Positions 1 through 7,268 of a stretch of DNA of 64,000 bases are shown here, one piece after another. A program made the position numbers and the translations under genes. Every line of letters starts with the position of its first letter. Position 1 is the stretch's first letter. Origin of the DNA: Gemmiger sp. An50. GTDB lineage: Bacteria > Bacillota > Clostridia > Oscillospirales > Ruminococcaceae. The notes beneath the pieces are model-generated. The model did not search any database. It was not told the DNA's origin and saw only the letters and a list, made by a program, of their open reading frames with translations. The stretch covers positions 62,001-126,000 of the forward strand of contig NZ_NFID01000008.1 of the NCBI RefSeq assembly GCF_002161595.1, read 5' to 3'.

Positions 1-284
1 GCGCTCATGGCGCAGGGGAGTTTCAGGTTGCCGATGTTGCCCGTGAGGAACGCGATGTAGGAAGAAGAGCCGATGATGGGTGCGTAGCTCAGCACCTCAA
101 TGATATTGGTGGGCAGGAACACCGCCAGCAGGCCGCCGCCCACCGCGAAAATGGCGCCGATGTTTTCCGTCCACATATCATAGACTGTGCTGACAATCGC
201 GGGAATCCCCAGCATGATCACAATGCCGATGATTACGCCGATCCGACCAAACCGGTGCGTGCGGTCAAAGCAACTTTTTTCCAT
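1..284 (-). CDS. Uncharacterised polytopic membrane protein, 3' end cut by window edge
   Basis: Ninety-four residues are visible, starting MEKSCFDRTH, and the C-terminus lies outside the window. A hydrophobic segment runs from about residue 14 to 33, with at least two more after residue 44, so it is a polytopic membrane protein. A strong ribosome-binding site (GGGAGGAATG) sits in the 15-base gap after the preceding gene's stop, so it is the third gene of a leftward operon with an M20 amidohydrolase and a DUF5058-like protein. By context it may be the second subunit of a small transporter for the amidohydrolase substrate; that is inference only. I do not recognise the family. Confidence 0.6.
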   Translation of the reverse strand, partial: MEKSCFDRTHRFGRIGVIIGIVIMLGIPAIVSTVYDMWTENIGAIFAVGGGLLAVFLPTNIIEVLSYAPIIGSSSYIAFLTGNIGNLKLPCAMS

Positions 285-299
285 GTTTCATTCCTCCCA

Positions 300-743
300 T
301 CAGCCAAACAGCTTCAGCCAGAGCAGCGAAGAAGCCATCGAGATCAGCAGTGAATCCGCCATAACAAAATTGTTCAGCCACTTGCAGCCAAAGGTTTTGA
401 TGATCCATTTGTGAAGCGCCGCCACCGAAAGGCTGGTCAGCAGCACCGCGGCGAAGACCGGGCCGTTCATGACCTGGATGGGAACATAGGCGCACAGCAT
501 GGCCAGCGAAAGAACATTGGCGGCCAGGCTGAACAGGCCCACCACGATGGAGAGAGAAGGAACCACCGAATACAGCGCGGAGGATGCGATCACACCGCGG
601 ACCTTCTTTTTATCCAGCCCCACGGCAAGCGCATGCCGGTAGGAGCGCATCAATGTAAATACCGAAAACAGCAGCACATAGCCGATGCCCAGCATCGCCA
701 GGATATACATGAGCGGGCTGTTCATAATCTGGGAAAATGTCAT
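300..743 (-). CDS. Short DUF5058-like membrane protein
   Basis: A 147-residue protein with four or so hydrophobic segments. The N-terminus (MTFSQIMNSPLMYILAMLGI, then a basic GLDKKKVRG stretch and SALYSVVPSLSI) and the C-terminus (FGCKWLNNFVMADSLLISM) both resemble the two ends of DUF5058 proteins as I recall them. Those are usually nearer 230-250 residues, so the middle seems to be missing without loss of frame. The start has a clear site (AGAAAGGAGAACGACG) and lies 18 bases after the M20 gene stop. Such proteins often neighbour M20 peptidases and are presumed transporters. It could be an in-frame deletion remnant or a naturally short member. Confidence 0.55.
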   Translation of the reverse strand: MTFSQIMNSPLMYILAMLGIGYVLLFSVFTLMRSYRHALAVGLDKKKVRGVIASSALYSVVPSLSIVVGLFSLAANVLSLAMLCAYVPIQVMNGPVFAAVLLTSLSVAALHKWIIKTFGCKWLNNFVMADSLLISMASSLLWLKLFG

Positions 744-761
744 CGTCGTTCTCCTTTCTCA

Positions 762-2019
762 TCACGGGTTCACCGAGGCATAGTCCATGCCCTCCGGAAT
801 CGGACACTGGTACCCCTCCGGGCAGCGCCGAGCAAGCTCTTCCTTTGCCTTTTGGACCAGCGCCGGGTCGTCGAACAGCTTTTCACAGGCAAGCCCCAGC
901 ACCTTTGCCGCCGCCACGCTGGCTCTGCCGCCCAGGGAGGTTCCCACCTGAGCGGTAAACTGCCAGGTGTGGGGGCTGGTGCCCGGCACTGTGGCGGTGA
1001 GCGTGACCTGTGCGGTGGGCACGATGTGGCTCACATCGCCCACGTCGCTGGAGCCGGTCACCACCAGATTCATCAAAGCCGGGTCGAAGGGTGCGACGGA
1101 ACGGTCCAGCGGGTGCTTCTCAAATTCGCTCAGGGGTTCGCCCGCCGCGTCGGCCGCCTTCTGCACCCATTCCTTTCGAATCGGTTCCGGGATCGCCTCC
1201 AGGAAGCTTTGGGCCAACTCGTAATCCTGCTGGGTGAAATCCGGCCCGCCCTGCTGGACCAGGCTTTCGGACAAAACCTCCGCCAGAGTCTGGTTGGGGA
1301 TCATATCGCTGAGACCGCCCGACACCGAGATCTTCACCTGGGTCTCGGTCATGAGCGCAGCTCCCTGGGCGATCTTTTTAATACGCTCCAGAATCTCGGC
1401 GCACTGGGTCAGCTTGGGCGCCCGCATGGGCGGTGCGGCCGGTAAAATCAAACCGCACCTTATAATAGGCCACCGTCTTCACCGCAGCCGCCTTGTTTGC
1501 GTTGCTGGGATGCCAGGTCAGCGCGGCATCCAGATCCGCAAAGCAGCCTTCCCGGGCCAGAAACGCCTTTCCGAAACCGGTCTCCTCCGCCGGGCAGCCC
1601 AGAAAACAGATGGTTCCGGGCTTTTTGCTCTGCTGCAGATACCGCTTGGCCACCATGGCCGCGCCCACTGCACCCGCTCCCAGGGAATTGTGTCCGCATC
1701 CATGGCCGCAATCCTTGTCCGGAATGGGCTCCTGCCGGGGGCAGCCCGCCTTCTGGCTCAGATTCGGCAGCGCGTCGTATTCCCCAAGAATACCGATCAC
1801 CGGGTGCCCCTGGCCATAGCTGGCCCGGATCGCCGTGGGGATTCCTCCCACGCCCAGCTCCACCTGAAAGCCTTCCTCTTCCAGAACACGGGCAATTTCC
1901 TTGCTGCTGCGGAACTCCTGATACCCGAATTCCGCAAAATCCCACAGCGAGCGGTTCAGCTGCTCCAGCAGCGGCGCGAGCGTTTGAGCCTGCTCCCGTG
2001 CGAATTCCTGCAGATCCAT
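762..2019 (-). pseudogene. M20-family amidohydrolase (AbgB-like), broken by internal deletion with frameshift
   Basis: The N-terminal part starts MDLQEFAREQAQ behind AAAAGGAGGTCGAAT and carries M20 metal-binding features (EYDALP, HGCGHNSLGAG, AEETGFGK) up to GRTAHA. The C-terminal part (RAPKLTQCAEILERIKKI, then DVGDVSHIVPTAQ and GTSPHTW) continues in a different frame from about position 1440. AbgB-like proteins normally have roughly 55-60 residues between these motifs, so about 170 bases of the dimerisation domain are missing and the frame is shifted. It would have been a cytoplasmic aminoacyl or aminobenzoyl-glutamate hydrolase. It is divergent from a LysR gene that is also frameshifted. 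Assembly error is the alternative. Confidence 0.8.
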
Positions 2020-2193
2020 GATTCGACCTCCTTTTGTGCTCTCGTCAAGCACATTCCTTGCTGCGTTCATCATACCATCGTTGCAATTTTTTCGGAAATA
2101 TATATAATTTATTTATGTCATAACCGAAATTTATGGCGATTTGTGACGGTTATATTCATTTTTTGATGCAATCAGCAGGCAAGGGGATCACAC
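2020..2193. promoter_or_regulatory. Divergent intergenic region with inverted repeat between M20 and lysR genes
   Basis: The A+T-rich 174-base gap holds an inverted repeat ATAACCG (2120-2126) / CGGTTAT (2147-2153), a plausible binding site for the adjacent LysR-type regulator. On the minus strand a TATGAT -10 element (2069-2074) lies about 50 bases upstream of the M20 start; I see no good -35 for it. The assignment to the regulator is inference from divergent arrangement. Confidence 0.4.
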
Positions 2194-3092
2194 ATGACCA
2201 TCCAACAGCTTCAATATGTTCTGGAGGTATCCCGCACCGGGTCCATCTCCAAGGCCGCCCGCAATCTGTTCCTGTCACAGCCCAACATCAGCAACTCCAT
2301 CAAAAATCTGAAGCAGGAGCTGGGCGCGACCCTATTCATCCGCACCTCGCAGGGAATGTCGCTCACCGAGGCCGGGGAGCATCTGGTACAGCATGCGGGC
2401 GTTATCATCAACGAGCTGAACGCGCTCTCCCCAGTGGTGCAGACCTCCCCCAGCTACTATTTCCGTCTTTCCTATCCCCGGTACATCCCATCCTTTGAGG
2501 CCTTCTGTGATCTTTGCCAGCGCTATCAGACAGCCCGGAGCTGCAGCTTTCCTGCTTTTACAACTCCACCCCGGACGTGCTCACATCGGTGCTGAAAAAT
2601 CAGTGCGACCTGTGCATCTGCATCAAGCAGTCCGGCACATCGCTGCGGAACCGCTGCCAGGCCGCCAACATCTCGTATACGGTCTTGGCCCACATTCCGC
2701 TCTGCGTTCAGCTTTCCCGCTCGCACCCGCTGCTGCAGGAGCCGGACTTTGATTTCACCAAGCTGGCCGACTATCCCTTCACGGTATTTTCCGACCCGGA
2801 TTCCCCTTCTGTGACCCAGTACACCTTTCCCTTCATCAATGCCAACAAGCTGATTCGGGTCCACTCCTCCACCTCCCGCCGGGATATCGTGGCGCACACC
2901 AATGCGTTCAGCATCGTTTTGCAGCATTCCCAGGAATACAATGACCGTTACGGCCTGGTGAATATCCCACTGCCGGATTACGTCTGCGAGCTGGCCTATC
3001 TGCACTCTGCCAATCGGACGCTGCCTCCGCTGGCGCTGGAATACCTGGAGCTGCTGAAGGGCCGCCTGGCCTTTCTCCAGCCGTCGGAGTAA
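2194..3092 (+). pseudogene. LysR-family transcriptional regulator with single-base frameshift
   Basis: The N-terminal winged helix-turn-helix is typical (MTIQQLQYVLEVSRTGSISK, then LFLSQPNISNSIKNLKQELG and FIRTSQGMSLTEAG). The frame runs off course at 2529-2530, and the substrate-binding domain continues in another frame (DSPELQLSCFYNS to FLQPSE). Restoring one G at CAG/ACAGC gives the smooth join QRYQDSPELQ and a normal protein of about 299 residues. As it stands translation ends at 2595 with a DNA-binding domain and an aberrant tail. It probably controlled the divergent M20/transport genes. A sequencing error at this GG is possible. Confidence 0.8.
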
Positions 3093-3116
3093 TTTCCTTT
3101 CTTTTTCTAACGAAAA

Positions 3117-3150
3117 CAAGCGGGCGGGATCTTTCGATCCCGCCCGCTTG
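3117..3150. terminator. Bidirectional terminator between lysR and flavoprotein gene
   Basis: Perfect 15-bp stem (3117-3131 with 3136-3150, starting CAAGCGGGCGGGATC) and a 4-base loop, between two convergent genes. A-rich sequence lies on the left and a T-rich run on the right. Confidence 0.8.
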
Positions 3151-3155
3151 CTGTT

Positions 3156-3698
3156 TTATTGAATGGCCGCACCCATGGCCCGGGCCTGTTCCAGCGCCGG
3201 GTGGCCGGTCATCTCGCCCGGCCCCTGCACGCCGCCCGCAAAGACGGTGCCCGCCAGCTCCAGGTTCTCATAGCAGTCGATCCAGCCCTGGATGCCGCTT
3301 TCCGCGCGCTTTGGCACAAAGTCCTCGGTTTCGGCGGCCGCGCTGAGCAGATACACCTGCCGGAAGGCGTTTTCCCGCCCGTACAGCGGCTCGGTGCGGT
3401 CCAGGAAGGTTTTCAGCTGGCCGCACAGCTCGTAATAGTAGATGGGCGTGGCAAACGCCACCACCTGGGCAGTGCGCAGCATTTCCAGCAGTGGGGCCAC
3501 ATCGTCCCGAATCACGCAGCTGCCGGTTTTCTGGCAGGCGGTACAGCCCCGGCAGAACTGGATGTCCTTGCCCCGCAGGCTGACCAGCTCTACCTCATGG
3601 CCCGCCTCCCGCGCCCCTTCGGCAAACTGCTCGGCCAGCGCATGGGAATTGCTGCCCGGCCGCAGGCTGGCACTGATGACCAAAACCTTCTTTTTCAT
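3156..3698 (-). CDS. Flavodoxin-fold NAD(P)H-dependent reductase / iron-sulfur flavoprotein
   Basis: A 180-residue protein starting MKKKVLVISASLRPGSNSHA, with the FMN phosphate-binding SASxRxGSxS loop. Residues from about 49 carry CRGCTACQKTGSC (C-x2-C-x2-C-x4-C), the cysteine spacing of iron-sulfur flavoproteins, and TPIYYYELCGQLKTFLDR follows as in NADPH-dependent FMN reductases. It likely moves electrons between ferredoxin or NAD(P)H and an unknown acceptor in the cytoplasm. The start at 3698 has AGGAAAG at good spacing. It is flanked by terminators, so it is probably monocistronic. Confidence 0.8.
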   Translation of the reverse strand: MKKKVLVISASLRPGSNSHALAEQFAEGAREAGHEVELVSLRGKDIQFCRGCTACQKTGSCVIRDDVAPLLEMLRTAQVVAFATPIYYYELCGQLKTFLDRTEPLYGRENAFRQVYLLSAAAETEDFVPKRAESGIQGWIDCYENLELAGTVFAGGVQGPGEMTGHPALEQARAMGAAIQ

Positions 3699-3756
3699 TT
3701 CGCTCTTCCTTTCCTGTATATTCTTTATTTGATTATACAAAACGTTTATTCATCAA

Positions 3757-3783
3757 AAAAGGCCCGGCAGCGCCGGGCCTTTT
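3757..3783. terminator. Rho-independent terminator after dapH
   Basis: Stem AAAAGGCCCGGC (3757-3768) pairs with GCCGGGCCTTTT (3772-3783). It ends leftward dapH transcription before the flavoprotein gene. Confidence 0.8.
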
Positions 3784-3785
3784 GC

Positions 3786-4478
3786 TTACAGGGTGCGCAG
3801 CGCGTCCTGCAAAGCAGTCTTCTGGGTGGTTTTTTCATCCTTCTGCTTGATGACCCGGGCGGGAACGCCGGCCACCACCGCGCCCGCGGGCACGTCCTCG
3901 ATGACCACGCTGCCGGCGGCGATCACCGCGCCTTCGCCCACGTGCACGCCCTCGATGACCACCGCGTTGGCGCCCACCAGCACGTCGTCCTCCAGGATCA
4001 CCGGCTTGGCGCTGGCGGGCTCGATCACACCGGCCAGAACCGCGCCTGCGCCCACATGGCAGCGCTTGCCCACGGTGGCCCGGCCGCCCAGCACAGCGCC
4101 CATGTCGATCATGGTGCCGTCGCCGATGACTGCGCCGATGTTGATGATGGCGCCCATCATGATGACTGCCGCGTCGCCGATCTCCACCTGCTCGCGGATG
4201 ATGGCGCCCGGCTCGATGCGGGCATTGATGCCCTTCAAATCCAGCAGGGGAATGGCCGAGTTGCGGCAATCGTTCTCCACCACCATGTCCTCGATCTTAT
4301 CGGCATTGGCCTCCAGAATGGGGCCAAGCTCCTTCCAGTCGCCAAACACGATCTTGGCGCCGGTGCCGAACACCTTGGCGGAGCCGTAGTTGAGGGGCTC
4401 CTTTTCCTGAATGGTGATCTTCACCGGGGTCTTTTTCTCGGCGTTTGCGATGTACTGAATGATCTGTTCTGCGTTCAA
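3786..4478 (-). CDS. dapH: 2,3,4,5-tetrahydropyridine-2,6-dicarboxylate N-acetyltransferase
   Basis: A 230-residue protein with an N-terminal alpha/beta cap ([20 protein letters not shown]) and a left-handed beta-helix of hexapeptide repeats (residues about 85-200, such as [20 protein letters not shown] and [11 protein letters not shown]). It should acetylate tetrahydrodipicolinate with acetyl-CoA, the committed step of the acetylase branch of diaminopimelate and lysine synthesis. Length and repeat pattern fit DapH rather than succinyl-transferring DapD. It lies 78 bases downstream of dapA with its own promoter in between, and a candidate N-acetyl-diaminopimelate deacetylase is nearby. Confidence 0.92.
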   Translation of the reverse strand: MNAEQIIQYIANAEKKTPVKITIQEKEPLNYGSAKVFGTGAKIVFGDWKELGPILEANADKIEDMVVENDCRNSAIPLLDLKGINARIEPGAIIREQVEIGDAAVIMMGAIINIGAVIGDGTMIDMGAVLGGRATVGKRCHVGAGAVLAGVIEPASAKPVILEDDVLVGANAVVIEGVHVGEGAVIAAGSVVIEDVPAGAVVAGVPARVIKQKDEKTTQKTALQDALRTL

Positions 4479-4517
4479 ATTTATTTTCCCACCTTATTGC
4501 TTTGTATTGACCGTTCT

Positions 4518-4546
4518 ATTATGCCACATTCCCGGCCATTTTTCAA
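4518..4546 (-). promoter_or_regulatory. dapH promoter
   Basis: Reading leftward: -35 TTGAAA (4541-4546), 17-base spacer, -10 CATAAT (4518-4523), placing the start of transcription about 32 bases before the dapH start codon. It lets dapH be made without read-through from riboswitch-controlled dapA. Confidence 0.6.
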
Positions 4547-4556
4547 ACCCCTGCGC

Positions 4557-5444
4557 TCAAACCAGACCGGCAGCCTTCAAAGCGGCGGCCAGCTTGGCCT
4601 TTGCGGCTTCGCCCATGGGACCCAGGGGCTGGCGGTAGCCGCCCACCTCCATGCCCATCTGGTTCATGGCTTCCTTCACGGGAATGGGGTTGACCTCCAG
4701 GAACAGGCCGTTGATCACATCCAGCAGGCCCAGCTGGGCTTCCAGCGCCTTCTGACGGTCGCCGTTCAGGTAGTCCATGACCATGTCGTGGGTCTGGCGG
4801 GGCAGGATGTTGGCCAGCACCGAGATCACACCGCTGCCGCCCAGCGACAGGATGGGCAGAATCATATCGTCGTTGCCGGAATAGAGGGCGAAGTCCTCGT
4901 TCACATAGCGGGCGATCTTGGCGGTGTAGCTCAGGTTGCCGGAGGCCTCCTTGATGCCCATGATGTTGGGATGGGTCGACAGACGGCGCACCACGTCCTC
5001 GGAGATGCCGCAGCCGGTGCGGCCGGGCACATTGTACAGGATGCAGGGGATATGTACCGCGTCCGCCACCGTCTTGAAGTGGTTGTACATGCCCTCCTCA
5101 TTGGTCTTGTTGTAATAGGGAGTGATGAGCAGCAGCGCATCCGCGCCCAGCTTTTCAAAGCTCAGGCTCTTCTCCAGCATGGTCTGGGTGCAGTTGGAGC
5201 CGCTGCCCGCGATCACCGGCACCCGGCCGGCCACCCGCTTGACCACGAATTCGCAGACCGCGTCGTCCTCCTCGTGGCTCATGGCCGAGCTCTCACCGGT
5301 GGTGCCCAGAATCAGCAAACCATCGGTGCCGTTTTCCAGGTGGAAATCCACCAGCTGGGCCAGTTTTTCAAAATTGACGGTTCCATCCTCATGGAAGGGG
5401 GTAATCAGGGCCACGATGGAGCCCTTCAGATTCTTTGCGGTCAT
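4557..5444 (-). CDS. dapA: 4-hydroxy-tetrahydrodipicolinate synthase
   Basis: A 295-residue TIM-barrel enzyme condensing pyruvate with aspartate semialdehyde at the entry of the diaminopimelate/lysine pathway. Visible motifs are GTTGESSAM (residues 47-55), catalytic tyrosine in LYNVPGRTG (Y137) and the Schiff-base lysine in MGIKEASG (K165). The start at 5444 follows GAGAGGAGCAGCCGTT. The leader contains a lysine riboswitch and terminator, so expression should fall when lysine is abundant. Confidence 0.95.
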   Translation of the reverse strand: MTAKNLKGSIVALITPFHEDGTVNFEKLAQLVDFHLENGTDGLLILGTTGESSAMSHEEDDAVCEFVVKRVAGRVPVIAGSGSNCTQTMLEKSLSFEKLGADALLLITPYYNKTNEEGMYNHFKTVADAVHIPCILYNVPGRTGCGISEDVVRRLSTHPNIMGIKEASGNLSYTAKIARYVNEDFALYSGNDDMILPILSLGGSGVISVLANILPRQTHDMVMDYLNGDRQKALEAQLGLLDVINGLFLEVNPIPVKEAMNQMGMEVGGYRQPLGPMGEAAKAKLAAALKAAGLV

Positions 5445-5483
5445 AACGGCTGCTCCTCTCTCTATTCTTCGCTTGCAGACAAC

Positions 5484-5524
5484 AAAAAACGCGCCGGAAG
5501 GGCGCTGCGGCCTTACCGGCGCGT
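5484..5524 (-). terminator. Riboswitch-controlled terminator in dapA leader
   Basis: On the minus strand ACGCGCCGG (5516-5524) pairs with CCGGCGCGT (5490-5498), followed by a run of T. It lies between the lysine aptamer and dapA, as expected for the expression platform of a transcription-attenuating lysine riboswitch. Confidence 0.8.
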
Positions 5525-5548
5525 GGACAATACCACCGCTTGCGGGTA

Positions 5549-5709
5549 AGATAGCGCCCCCGCGGTCCTTCCGCGGACAGTGCCGCGGGTATTCCCCGGG
5601 GCCCCATCGGCGCCGCCGTGCCCGGATGCGCCGATTCGGCGGGCTTGCCCCGCCCCACGTTCTGTGCCTGCCGGCTCCTGTGGGGTTCATCGCACCCGCG
5701 CCTCTATCC
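5549..5709 (-). promoter_or_regulatory. Lysine riboswitch (L-box) aptamer upstream of dapA
   Basis: On the minus strand the leader opens with GATAGAGGCGCGG (5708 leftward) and closes with GCGCTATC (5550-5557), giving the P1 helix. Between them are GCCGAATCGGCGC, a GGCGCCGATGGGG segment and a CACTGTC element, which match the L-box order (AGAGGNGCG, GCCGAA, GG-CUGU, closing GGGCUAUC). The aptamer is about 160 nt, followed by a terminator and then dapA. The match is by eye against remembered L-box features, but position, closing helix and target gene agree. Confidence 0.85.
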
Positions 5710-5719
5710 ATATATCTGC

Positions 5720-5748
5720 ATCATAGCACGCTATCAAGGTGAAGTCAA
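5720..5748 (-). promoter_or_regulatory. Promoter of the riboswitch-dapA transcript
   Basis: Leftward -35 TTGACT (5743-5748), exactly 17 bases, -10 TATGAT (5720-5725). Transcription would begin just before the L-box P1 helix. Confidence 0.8.
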
Positions 5749-5784
5749 CGGCTTTTTTCCTTCTTTTCCCACCCGGCGCCGCGC

Positions 5785-5813
5785 TTGTGCATCCGGGCCG
5801 GGAAGCTTATAAT
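5785..5813 (+). promoter_or_regulatory. Promoter of the M20 deacetylase gene
   Basis: -35 TTGTGC (5785-5790), 17-base spacer, -10 TATAAT (5808-5813), about 38 bases before the start codon. It is divergent from the dapA promoter. Confidence 0.6.
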
Positions 5814-5851
5814 AGGAGCAAAACGTCACCAAAAGAGGGGGAGAGATTTCC

Positions 5852-6955
5852 ATGACACAGCAGCTGCTGACCCAATACCGCCGGGACCTGCACCAGATTC
5901 CGGAAACCGATTTTGACCTGCCCGAGACCCTGGCTTATATCCGCCGGGTGCTGGAGCCGTATCCCTGCACCCTGTTTTCGCCCTGCGAAAGCACCCTGTG
6001 CGCCTACTTTGACGCGGGCAAGCCCCGCACCGCCGCCTTCCGGGCGGACATGGACGCTCTGCCCATCGCCGAGCGCAGCGGCTGCGCATACGCCTCCCGC
6101 CATGCAGGGAAGATGCACGCCTGCGGCCACGACGGCCACATGGCCATGGTGCTGGCGCTGGCCGGGCGGGTGAGCGAAGCGCTGGACAAGCTCCCCCGGA
6201 ACGTGCTGCTGGTGTTCCAGCCCGCCGAGGAGACCACCGGCGGCGCAAAGCTGGTGTGCGACAGCGGCGTATTCGAGGAATACCGCTGCGACCGGATCTT
6301 CGGCTGGCACCTGTGGCCGGACCTGCCCGCCGGGACCATCGCCAGCCGCCCCGGCCCGCTGCTGGCCCGCTCCAGCGAGGTGACGGTGACCGTGACGGGC
6401 AAAAGCAGCCATGTGGCCAAGGCCAGCGAGGGCCGGGACGCGCTGTTCGCCGCCTCCGCCTTTTTGTGCGAAAGCTACCGGCGCATGGAGCTGCTGGGCC
6501 GGGCGGAGGAGCCCCGCCTTTTGAAATTCGGCAAGCTGACCAGCGGCCAGGCCCGCAACGCCATCAGCGATTCCAGCCTGCTGCTGGGCACCCTGCGGGT
6601 CTATTCCGACGAGATGTTCCAGGCTGCCGAAGCCATGCTGCGGGACCTGGCCGGAACCCTTGAGCGCCAGACCGGCTGCCGCTTTGCCATTGATTTTTCC
6701 ACCGGTTATCCGCCGGTGCGCAACGACCAGACCCTGTTCGAGCAAGCCCGCGCAGCGCTGCCGCAGCTCCAGGTACTGCCCGAGCCGCTGCTGATCGCTG
6801 AGGATTTTTCTTTTTACCAGCAGCGGCTGCCCGGCCTGTTTTTGCTGCTGGGTACCGGCACCGGCATCCCTCTGCACGCGGACACCTTCGACTTTGACGA
6901 GAGCGTGCTGGCCGCAGGCCTCGCGGCGGACGAACTGCTCTTGTTTTTGAACTGA
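5852..6955 (+). CDS. M20-family amidohydrolase, probable N-acetyl-diaminopimelate deacetylase
   Basis: A 367-residue metallo-aminoacylase. Motifs are FRADMDALP (about residue 63), MHACGHDGHMA (about 90), FQPAEETTGGA (about 125), GWHLWPDLPAG and the C-terminal IAEDFSFYQQRLPGLFLLLG, all typical of the M20D group. Members include amino-acid amidohydrolases and N-acetyl-diaminopimelate deacetylase. It lies divergent from riboswitch-controlled dapA and beside dapH, so the deacetylase role is favoured. Specificity within M20D cannot be read from motifs alone. The start follows AGAGGGGGAGAGATTTCC. Confidence 0.8.
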   Translation: MTQQLLTQYRRDLHQIPETDFDLPETLAYIRRVLEPYPCTLFSPCESTLCAYFDAGKPRTAAFRADMDALPIAERSGCAYASRHAGKMHACGHDGHMAMVLALAGRVSEALDKLPRNVLLVFQPAEETTGGAKLVCDSGVFEEYRCDRIFGWHLWPDLPAGTIASRPGPLLARSSEVTVTVTGKSSHVAKASEGRDALFAASAFLCESYRRMELLGRAEEPRLLKFGKLTSGQARNAISDSSLLLGTLRVYSDEMFQAAEAMLRDLAGTLERQTGCRFAIDFSTGYPPVRNDQTLFEQARAALPQLQVLPEPLLIAEDFSFYQQRLPGLFLLLGTGTGIPLHADTFDFDESVLAAGLAADELLLFLN

Positions 6956-6976
6956 ATACACTTTTTCTGCCAATTT

Positions 6977-7025
6977 CCCACGAAACCGCTTGTTTTTGTT
7001 ATTGCAACCGGTTTCGTGGGATTTT
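6977..7025 (+). terminator. Terminator of the M20 deacetylase gene
   Basis: CCCACGAAACCG (6978-6989) pairs with CGGTTTCGTGGG (7009-7020), with a T-rich run after it. The loop is long (about 20 bases) and T-rich. The remainder of the gap to 7122 holds nothing further that I can identify. Confidence 0.75.
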
Positions 7026-7122
7026 TGTGCTTATATCAGAGACAAAAAACCAGCAAACCGCTGGATTTCACAGTTTTTTCACTTTCCTTCCTATGCATTC
7101 TCACAAAATACTTTTCCACTGT

Positions 7123-7151
7123 TTGACTTTATCACTTTGAAGCAGTATAAT
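7123..7151 (+). promoter_or_regulatory. Promoter of opp operon 1
   Basis: -35 TTGACT (7123-7128), 17-base spacer, consensus -10 TATAAT (7146-7151). The leader to the oppA start is about 110 bases. Confidence 0.8.
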
Positions 7152-7268
7152 GCTAAACAACGACAGAGAGGTCAGGGCCGGGCAGCAAATTCCCGCCGGG
7201 CCAGCTGGTCTTTTTTCGTTTCAAGGGGTTTGCGAAGATCCAATCCAAAAAGAGAGGAGCACACACAC

